Part shown: in pieces, positions 30,977-36,464 of the stretch
How the letters are laid out: the number at the start of each line of letters is the position of its first letter
Position numbering within the stretch: position 1 is the first letter of the stretch
Origin: Hyphomicrobiales bacterium
GTDB taxonomy: Bacteria > Pseudomonadota > Alphaproteobacteria > Rhizobiales > Rhizobiaceae
DNA length: 36,464 nt
Direction of reading: 5' to 3'
NCBI GenBank assembly: GCA_011087605.1
Contig: JAALLE010000038.1
Location: 1-36,464, forward strand
Program-made: the position numbers and the translations under genes
The notes under the pieces: model-generated
Seen by the model: the letters and a program-made list of their open reading frames with translations, nothing else
Database searches by the model: none
What the model was told of the DNA's origin: nothing

Positions 30977-32059
30977 ATGTCGAGCGTCTCTGTAAAAAGT
31001 CTCGATTTGAACTTTGGCGATGTCAAGGTTCTTCGAAATCTCAATATTGAAATCGAAAAAGGCGAGTTTCTGGTCCTTTTGGGCTCGTCGGGCTGTGGAA
31101 AGTCAACATTGTTGAACTGTATCGCCGGTCTTCTCGACGTCAGCGATGGACAAATCTTCATCAGCGGCAAGAACGTTACCTGGCTGGAACCGAAGGATCG
31201 AGACATCGGCATGGTGTTCCAGTCCTACGCGCTTTATCCGCAGATGACGGTAGAAGGGAATCTGTCGTTTGGCCTCAAGAACCAGAAGATGCCGGCTGCC
31301 GAGATTCAGCAGCGGATCAAACAGGCGTCCGAAATTTTGCATATCGAGCCTCTTTTGAAGCGAAAACCGGCGCAATTATCAGGCGGACAACGTCAACGCG
31401 TTGCCATCGGGCGAGCTTTGGTTCGAGATGTCGAAGTGTTTTTGTTCGACGAACCATTGTCTAATCTGGATGCCAAACTTCGCGCTGAACTGCGGGTTGA
31501 AATCAAGCGGCTTCACCAGAAGCTTGAAGACAACACAATGATCTATGTTACCCATGACCAGATCGAAGCAATGACCTTGGCTGATCGAATAGCGATCATG
31601 CGGGACGGCGCCGTTTTGCAACTGGCTGACCCGAATACAATCTACAATAAGCCAGCCAACAAGTATGTTGCCGGATTTATCGGATCTCCAAGCATCAATT
31701 TCATGGATGGTGACTTGCAGGCTGGTGGTAAGAAATTTGTTTCCAATGGCGTTGAAATTGACTTGAAGCGGTATGAATTTGCCAGTGGTCCGCGCGAAGG
31801 TTCGGCCTGTTTGGGGGTGCGTCCAGAACATATCAATCTTGGCAAGGCTACAGACAAAGGACTGTTTGAGGCGCAATTGACAATTGATGTTGTAGAACCG
31901 ATGGGGTCGGATACCCTGGTATGGTCAAAACTTGGAGACCAGGATTTTCGATTCCGGGTTGATGGGCAAACCAAGTTGAAAACTGGTGATCAACAGGTCG
32001 TCCATTTTGACCCCGAACGCGTGTCTATATTCGACCAGGATTCAGAGCTACGCATCTAA
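30977..32059 (+). CDS. Sugar ABC transporter ATP-binding protein (MalK/UgpC/MsmK type)
   Basis: A 360-residue ATPase. Walker A GSSGCGKST is at residues 36-44, the Q-loop glutamine in VFQSYAL at about 82, the signature LSGGQ at 134-138, Walker B FLFDEP near 155-160 and the switch histidine in YVTHDQ. A C-terminal TOBE/regulatory domain (CLGVRPEHINL) follows. It powers uptake through the two adjacent permeases. The full CUT1 set (binding protein, two permeases, own ATPase) is therefore present in one operon. Confidence 0.96.
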   Translation: MSSVSVKSLDLNFGDVKVLRNLNIEIEKGEFLVLLGSSGCGKSTLLNCIAGLLDVSDGQIFISGKNVTWLEPKDRDIGMVFQSYALYPQMTVEGNLSFGLKNQKMPAAEIQQRIKQASEILHIEPLLKRKPAQLSGGQRQRVAIGRALVRDVEVFLFDEPLSNLDAKLRAELRVEIKRLHQKLEDNTMIYVTHDQIEAMTLADRIAIMRDGAVLQLADPNTIYNKPANKYVAGFIGSPSINFMDGDLQAGGKKFVSNGVEIDLKRYEFASGPREGSACLGVRPEHINLGKATDKGLFEAQLTIDVVEPMGSDTLVWSKLGDQDFRFRVDGQTKLKTGDQQVVHFDPERVSIFDQDSELRI

Positions 32060-32096
32060 GCCGCATAAATTTTTGAGATTATCTACCGGAGACATC

Positions 32097-32843
32097 ATGA
32101 CTGATCTGTCCTACCAACTCTATTCGTCGCGAAACTTTCCTCCATTGAGTGATACTCTGACCATGCTTGCCGATCTTGGCTATGCTCAGGTCGAGGGATA
32201 TGGAGGCCTGTATGAAGACCTTGAGGGTCTGGCCTCAGCCCTGAAATCCAGCGGCCTTGCCATGCCTTCGGGGCATTTCGGTCTTGATGTTTTGGAACAT
32301 CAACCCGACAGGGTTATGGAGATTGCCGCTGCGGTTGGGATGACATCTATCTATTGTCCGCATATCGGTCCGGAATTGCGTCCATCTGATGCAGCAGGCT
32401 GGCAGGCGTTTGGACAAAGGTTGGAGAAAATGGGGGCGGTGTATCGTGACGCTGGCCTGAAATTCGGCTGGCACAATCATGACTTTGAATTTGTAGCGCA
32501 AGCTGATGGATCCATTCCAATGGACGGTATTTTGCAGGGCGGTCCTCTATTGTCCTGGGAAGCCGACATTGCATGGATTGTGCGCGGCGGTGGTGATCCG
32601 ATGGACTGGATTTCCCGCCACGGTTCGCGCATTGATGCTGTGCACGTGAAGGACATTGCCAGAGTCGGTCATTGTGTCGATGAGGACGGCTGGGAAGATG
32701 TTGGCCACGGCACAATGGACTGGAAAGGGTTATTGGGTGCTTTGCAACAAACACCCGCCAAAATCTTCGTAATGGAACATGACAATCCCAACGACCACCA
32801 GCGTTTTGCACGCCGCTCGATTGCGGCAGTGAAAGCTCTTTAG
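32097..32843 (+). CDS. Sugar phosphate isomerase/epimerase family TIM barrel
   Basis: A 248-residue protein of the xylose-isomerase-like TIM-barrel family (AP endonuclease family 2). Likely metal ligands lie in the GWHNHDFEF motif near residue 127, in WEADIAWIVRGG near 157, in HVKD near 183 and in DVGHGTMDW near 203. The ATG at 32097 (MTDLSYQLYSSRNF) is preferred because the longer frame overlaps the ATPase gene; a CGGAGA site precedes it. Members isomerise or epimerise sugars or keto-sugar derivatives, often working with a Gfo/Idh/MocA dehydrogenase as here. The exact sugar is unknown. Confidence 0.85.
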   Translation: MTDLSYQLYSSRNFPPLSDTLTMLADLGYAQVEGYGGLYEDLEGLASALKSSGLAMPSGHFGLDVLEHQPDRVMEIAAAVGMTSIYCPHIGPELRPSDAAGWQAFGQRLEKMGAVYRDAGLKFGWHNHDFEFVAQADGSIPMDGILQGGPLLSWEADIAWIVRGGGDPMDWISRHGSRIDAVHVKDIARVGHCVDEDGWEDVGHGTMDWKGLLGALQQTPAKIFVMEHDNPNDHQRFARRSIAAVKAL

Positions 32844-32854
32844 GATAATTGAAA

Positions 32855-34012
32855 ATGGCCAAAGTTATGAATGTTGGAATAATCGGCTGCGGAAATATTT
32901 CGCAAGCCTATATGGAACTGTCTTCACTGTTTAAGAGCATTAATGTCGTAGCCTGCGCCGACATGAATAAACAAGCGGCCGAAATGCGGGCCAAGCAGTT
33001 TGGCTTGCGGGCAGATAGTGTGGATGACCTGCTGAAAGCGGATGACATCGACATCATCGTGAATCTGACCATCCCGGCGGCGCATTATGAAGTGTCGAAA
33101 GCGATCATCAACGCTGGAAAACATGTTTATTCCGAAAAGCCTTTTGTTCTGTCGGTACGCGAAGGAAAAGATTTGTTGCGCCGCGCCGCAAAAAAAGGCG
33201 TTCGCGTGGGTTCTGCACCTGATACATTTTTGGGTGGCGCGCATCAGCATGCCCGCCATCTGATTGATGCTGGCGCTATCGGAAAAGTCACCGGTGGCAC
33301 GGCCCATGTTATGAGCCATGGCATGGAAGATTGGCATCCCAATCCTGATTTTTTCTTTCTTGAAGGTGGCGGCCCTGTTTTGGATATCGGCCCCTACTAC
33401 ATCACCAATCTGGTACAACTGCTGGGCCCGGTGAGTAAAGTCATGGCAATGTCGTCGACCCCGTCTTCGCATCGCACAATCACGTCGAAACCGCGCGCTG
33501 GAGAAAAAATCAAGGTTGAAACGCCAACCACTATTCATAGCTTATTGGAGTTTGAAAGTGGCGCGATCATAACACTCGGTGCCAGTTGGGACGTTTGGCA
33601 CCATGATCACACCAATATGGAATTGTACGGCGAAGATGGAACCCTTTATGTTCCTGATCCAAATTTCTTTGGTGGTGAATTGCAAATCAGCAAAGGCAAA
33701 AAACTGCGTGGCAAAATGCCGTCCTTTGCTCATGCGCTTGGCGTGCCGAACCAGAAGCATAATCAGGGCATGATGGCCAATTACCGCACAGCTGGATTGG
33801 CGGATATGGCCAGTGCAATTCAGGAGGATCGGCCCCATCGTTGTTCGCAGGAAATGTCCCTGCACGTCGTCGACGTGATGGTTTCAATTTTGAAGGCAGG
33901 TGAAACGGGCAAAGCCGTCAAACCGTCAACAACCTGCGACCGGCCAGCAGCTTTAGACAATAAACAGGCCCGGGCAATGTTGTCTCCAAAACCAAGGGCG
34001 AAGAAGAAATAG
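32855..34012 (+). CDS. Gfo/Idh/MocA-family NAD(P)-dependent oxidoreductase
   Basis: A 385-residue protein with an N-terminal Rossmann motif GIIGCGNIS (residues 8-16), the EKPF motif carrying the catalytic lysine, and a C-terminal substrate-binding alpha/beta domain with the GGGPVLDIGPYYITNLVQLLGP pattern shared by sugar dehydrogenases of this family. It would oxidise a hydroxyl of a sugar or sugar acid, with the adjacent isomerase processing the keto product. It starts 11 bases after the isomerase stop. The C-terminal tail is lysine- and arginine-rich. Substrate not deducible. Confidence 0.9.
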   Translation: MAKVMNVGIIGCGNISQAYMELSSLFKSINVVACADMNKQAAEMRAKQFGLRADSVDDLLKADDIDIIVNLTIPAAHYEVSKAIINAGKHVYSEKPFVLSVREGKDLLRRAAKKGVRVGSAPDTFLGGAHQHARHLIDAGAIGKVTGGTAHVMSHGMEDWHPNPDFFFLEGGGPVLDIGPYYITNLVQLLGPVSKVMAMSSTPSSHRTITSKPRAGEKIKVETPTTIHSLLEFESGAIITLGASWDVWHHDHTNMELYGEDGTLYVPDPNFFGGELQISKGKKLRGKMPSFAHALGVPNQKHNQGMMANYRTAGLADMASAIQEDRPHRCSQEMSLHVVDVMVSILKAGETGKAVKPSTTCDRPAALDNKQARAMLSPKPRAKKK

Positions 34013-34062
34013 AAAGGCCCTCTTCGACAGCGGCAACTTGGCCACTGAAGTTTCGAGAATCA

Positions 34063-35676
34063 ATGATCGTCAACCCAATTTTACCCGGTTTCAATCCCGA
34101 CCCCTCAATCTGCAGGGTAGGCGATGATTACTATATCGCTACATCCACATTCGAATGGTATCCGGGCGTCCAAATCCACCATTCTCGGGACCTGTGCAAC
34201 TGGCAGTTGGTGAACCGTCCTCTAAACAGGGTGAGCCAGCTTGATATGCGTGGAAACCCCGATTCTTGCGGGATCTGGGCCCCGTGTCTGTCTTACGCTG
34301 ATGGCTTGTTCTGGCTGGTTTATACCGATGTGAAGCGGCTCGACGGAAATTTCAAGGATACCCATAACTACATCGTCACTGCGCCCGTCATTTCGGGGCC
34401 TTGGTCAGATCCGATCTATATCAATTCATCCGGCTTCGACCCTTCCTTGTTCCATGATGATGGTGGGCGGAAGTGGTTTTTGAACATGCTTTGGAACCAT
34501 CGTTCGGATTCAGTAGGCGGAAGCCCGAAACATCCGGCTTTTGCGGGAATCCTGTTGCAGGAATTTGATGCGTCTTTGGGCAAACTGATTGGTGAAGTTT
34601 CCAATATTTCGCAGGGAAGCCCCCATGGTCTTGTAGAGGGACCACACCTGTTTAAACGCAATGGCTATTATTATCTGACCGTTGCGGAAGGTGGCACTGG
34701 CTACGAGCATGCCGTCACCATGTTGCGCTCGTCTTCAGTTGAGGGACCTTACGAACTTCATCCAAACATGTTTCTGATGACTTCCAAAGATGCGCCGGAA
34801 GCTGTTCTGCAACGATCGGGTCATGGCCAGATGGTCGAAACACCTGGAGGGCAGGTTTACCATACTCATTTGTGTTCAAGACCTCTGGGAGGGAGCCGTC
34901 GCTCGCCTTTGGGGCGTGAAACCGGCCTGCAAAAATGCGTTTGGCGAGAGGATGATTGGCTTTATCTGGAAGAAGGTGGATTAGTGCCATCAATTAATGT
35001 CGTTTCCCCCGACGGAAAATCGGTTCCTCAGGGTCCGCAACCGGTTTTGTGCCGTTTTGACAGCGAAGACCTGCCGAAGGACTTTCAGTGGTTGCGCAGC
35101 CCCTGTCCGGAACGCCTGTTCACCGCAACAACGTCCGGACTGGTTCTGCATGTGCGGGAATCCATTGGCAGTTGGTTTGAGCAATCGCTCGTTGCCCGCC
35201 GTCAGGAACACCTGGTGTTTCGGGCAGAAACCCAATTGGAATTCCAACCACACAATATTCAGCAGAACGCCGGACTTGTTCATTATTATAACCGCACGAA
35301 ATTTCATTTCATCGGTATAACCTGGCATGAAACCCGTGGCCGTATCCTGACCATCCTGAGTTGTCCGGGAGACTGGCCGGAGGGCCAATTGGAATTTCCG
35401 CTGCAGTCTTCAGTTGATTTGCCACAAGCAGGCCCTGTGCAACTAGCTGCGGAAATTGAGTTCGAGAAGCTTCAGTTTTTCTATCGCCTTTCAAAAAGCG
35501 ACGATTGGTTGCCTGCAGGACCGGTGCTCGATGCCAGCGTTATCTCCGATGAAGGAGGTCGCGGCGAGCACGCGTCTTTTACAGGGGCATTTATCGGCAT
35601 GGTCGCCTTTGATACCAGCGGTGAAGGCCTGCCCGCCACCTATGCACATTTTGACTATCTTCCAGGGGAGTGCTGA
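34063..35676 (+). CDS. xynB: GH43 beta-xylosidase (cytoplasmic)
   Basis: A 537-residue glycosidase of the length and layout of GH43 subfamily 11 xylosidases such as Geobacillus XynB3. The five-bladed propeller holds the three catalytic acids: base Asp13 (NPDPS), pKa modulator Asp126 (GFDPSLF) and general acid Glu192 (VEGPHLF). The C-terminal beta-sandwich (QSLVARRQEH, NAGLVHYYN, SFTGAFIGM) that closes the pocket is complete. There is no signal peptide, so it acts on imported oligosaccharides, cutting xylose from the non-reducing end. This gene is the main evidence that the operon's substrate is a xylo-oligosaccharide; some members also cut arabinofuranosides. Confidence 0.93.
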   Translation: MIVNPILPGFNPDPSICRVGDDYYIATSTFEWYPGVQIHHSRDLCNWQLVNRPLNRVSQLDMRGNPDSCGIWAPCLSYADGLFWLVYTDVKRLDGNFKDTHNYIVTAPVISGPWSDPIYINSSGFDPSLFHDDGGRKWFLNMLWNHRSDSVGGSPKHPAFAGILLQEFDASLGKLIGEVSNISQGSPHGLVEGPHLFKRNGYYYLTVAEGGTGYEHAVTMLRSSSVEGPYELHPNMFLMTSKDAPEAVLQRSGHGQMVETPGGQVYHTHLCSRPLGGSRRSPLGRETGLQKCVWREDDWLYLEEGGLVPSINVVSPDGKSVPQGPQPVLCRFDSEDLPKDFQWLRSPCPERLFTATTSGLVLHVRESIGSWFEQSLVARRQEHLVFRAETQLEFQPHNIQQNAGLVHYYNRTKFHFIGITWHETRGRILTILSCPGDWPEGQLEFPLQSSVDLPQAGPVQLAAEIEFEKLQFFYRLSKSDDWLPAGPVLDASVISDEGGRGEHASFTGAFIGMVAFDTSGEGLPATYAHFDYLPGEC

Positions 35677-35790
35677 ATGGCCGCGCAACTGTGCTGTTGG
35701 CCCTTGATCAACCGACATTCGCCGCTGGGTTCTTCACTCGGATTGTCTGCATAAAATCGCTGGTGACATGCACTTCGGAGGGGTTATTCT

Positions 35791-35835
35791 ATGATCCAAT
35801 ATTTCGAAATCGGTTTGGGAAAAATGAATGAATGA
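35791..35835 (+). CDS. Possible 14-codon leader peptide upstream of ligI
   Basis: ATG 35791 encodes MIQYFEIGLGKMNE and stops with TGA at 35833-35835. It has a strong CGGAGGGG ribosome-binding site seven bases upstream, better than that of ligI itself, and its end overlaps the ligI start (35828) by eight bases in another frame. This layout suggests translational coupling. It may be chance; the peptide resembles nothing I know. Confidence 0.4.
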   Translation: MIQYFEIGLGKMNE

Positions 35836-36464
35836 AATTCAGAAAATGGACGCAGATTATTTGCCGTTTCATCCAAGTCCGGCCAAACCCAATTATCTGC
35901 CGCCAAAAGGTGCTGTTGACGCCCATTGCCATGTATTTGGCCCCTCGGAAAAATTTCCCTATGCCAAGGAACGCAAATATACGCCATGTGATGCACCCAA
36001 AGAGAAGCTGTTTGAATTGCGCGACTATCTGGGTTTTGAGCGCAACGTAATTGTTCAGGCGTCATGTCACGGTCGTAACAATGATGCTCTGATGGATGCT
36101 CTGAAATCTTCAAATAACATGGCGCGTGGTGTTGCCGTTGTCTCGCCCGATATCAGCGATGAAGAATTGAGGGCGATGGACGAGGCAGGCGTTCGCGCGG
36201 TGCGGTTCAATTTCGTCAAAAGACTGGTAGATGCCACGCCGCGTGAAGTTTTCTTGTCAATTGCAGAGCGCATCGCAAAACTGGGCTGGCATATTGTCGT
36301 GTATTTCGAAGCTCCGGACCTGGAAGATTTGGCACCATTTTTAAAGCAATTACCAACCACGATTGTGGTTGATCATATGGGCCGGCCAGATGTTGAGAAG
36401 GGGGTCGATCATGCGGATGGTGTGGATGGCTCCTGCACCATCGGCGTCGTAATGCGCCATATTG
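35828..36464 (+). CDS. ligI: 2-pyrone-4,6-dicarboxylate hydrolase (LigI-like), 3' truncated by window
   Basis: An open frame of 212 codons runs to the window end. The protein follows LigI of the amidohydrolase superfamily closely: PAKPNYLPPKGAVDAHCHVFGP with His33 and His35, LRDYLGFERNVIVQASCHG, AVRFNFVKRLVD, WHIVVYFEA and VVDHMGRPDV. LigI opens 2-pyrone-4,6-dicarboxylate in the protocatechuate 4,5-cleavage (lignin) pathway. The last 15 or so residues, after HAD, no longer resemble the family, which may mean a frameshift or simple divergence. It lies 151 bp after the xylosidase gene, so it may belong to a separate unit or extend the sugar operon. Confidence 0.85.
   Translation, partial: MNEIQKMDADYLPFHPSPAKPNYLPPKGAVDAHCHVFGPSEKFPYAKERKYTPCDAPKEKLFELRDYLGFERNVIVQASCHGRNNDALMDALKSSNNMARGVAVVSPDISDEELRAMDEAGVRAVRFNFVKRLVDATPREVFLSIAERIAKLGWHIVVYFEAPDLEDLAPFLKQLPTTIVVDHMGRPDVEKGVDHADGVDGSCTIGVVMRHI

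Noticed and set aside
35832-36050. 72-codon frame at the start of ligI as a separate gene
   Set aside because: It is a shifted frame inside ligI, whose own frame shows strong family motifs from 35828 on.

Overview
The window looks like a free-living, probably marine or plant-litter-associated alphaproteobacterium. This rests on the gene families (DmdA-type demethylase, non-pyrrolysine MttB homologue, FadR-type GntR regulator, LigI, CUT1 sugar importer with LacI) and on moderate GC. It is inference, since no rRNA or other marker gene is present. Coding density is high, no stretch over 300 bases lacks a gene, and I saw no tRNA, rRNA, CRISPR array or transposase.

Region 1 (1-12160, + strand): the 3' end of a giant extracellular repeat protein (at least 3,655 residues, start outside the window) made of about 25 cadherin/Ig-like tandem units with an embedded LamG-like domain. 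It carries an exact 1,354-bp internal direct repeat (2751-4104 = 6249-7602). It is followed by a TauE/SafE-type permease and a small secreted protein.

Region 2 (12162-18203, - strand): a tightly packed operon read from a GntR/FCD regulator through a DapA-family lyase, a PuuC-like aldehyde dehydrogenase, an MttB-superfamily methyltransferase and a PuuB-like FAD amine oxidase. A 9-5-9 bp palindrome covers the promoter ahead of the regulator. The set suggests catabolism of an N-methylated amine or betaine.

Region 3 (18324-26594): fadD on the - strand, then on the + strand an overlapping four-gene operon: alpha-hydroxy-acid oxidase, ThDP enzyme, a divergent HIUase/transthyretin-like protein and a DmdA-like GcvT-family demethylase. 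A LysR gene lies convergent to it and divergent to a PanE-family reductase, with a clean ATTCAT-N11-ATGAAT LysR box between those two. This combination is the best candidate for an undescribed pathway. It lies within about 10 kb of the MttB operon, so two chemically different methyl-removal systems sit side by side.

Region 4 (26623-36464): a LacI-regulated sugar operon with binding protein, two permeases, ATPase, sugar isomerase/epimerase-like protein, Gfo/Idh/MocA dehydrogenase and a GH43 beta-xylosidase. It is followed by the 5' part of ligI (2-pyrone-4,6-dicarboxylate hydrolase), which is preceded by a 14-codon leader ORF. Together these suggest use of xylan-type oligosaccharides next to lignin-derived aromatics. 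A perfect palindromic LacI operator lies between lacI and the binding-protein gene, and a strong stem-loop separates the binding-protein gene from the permeases.
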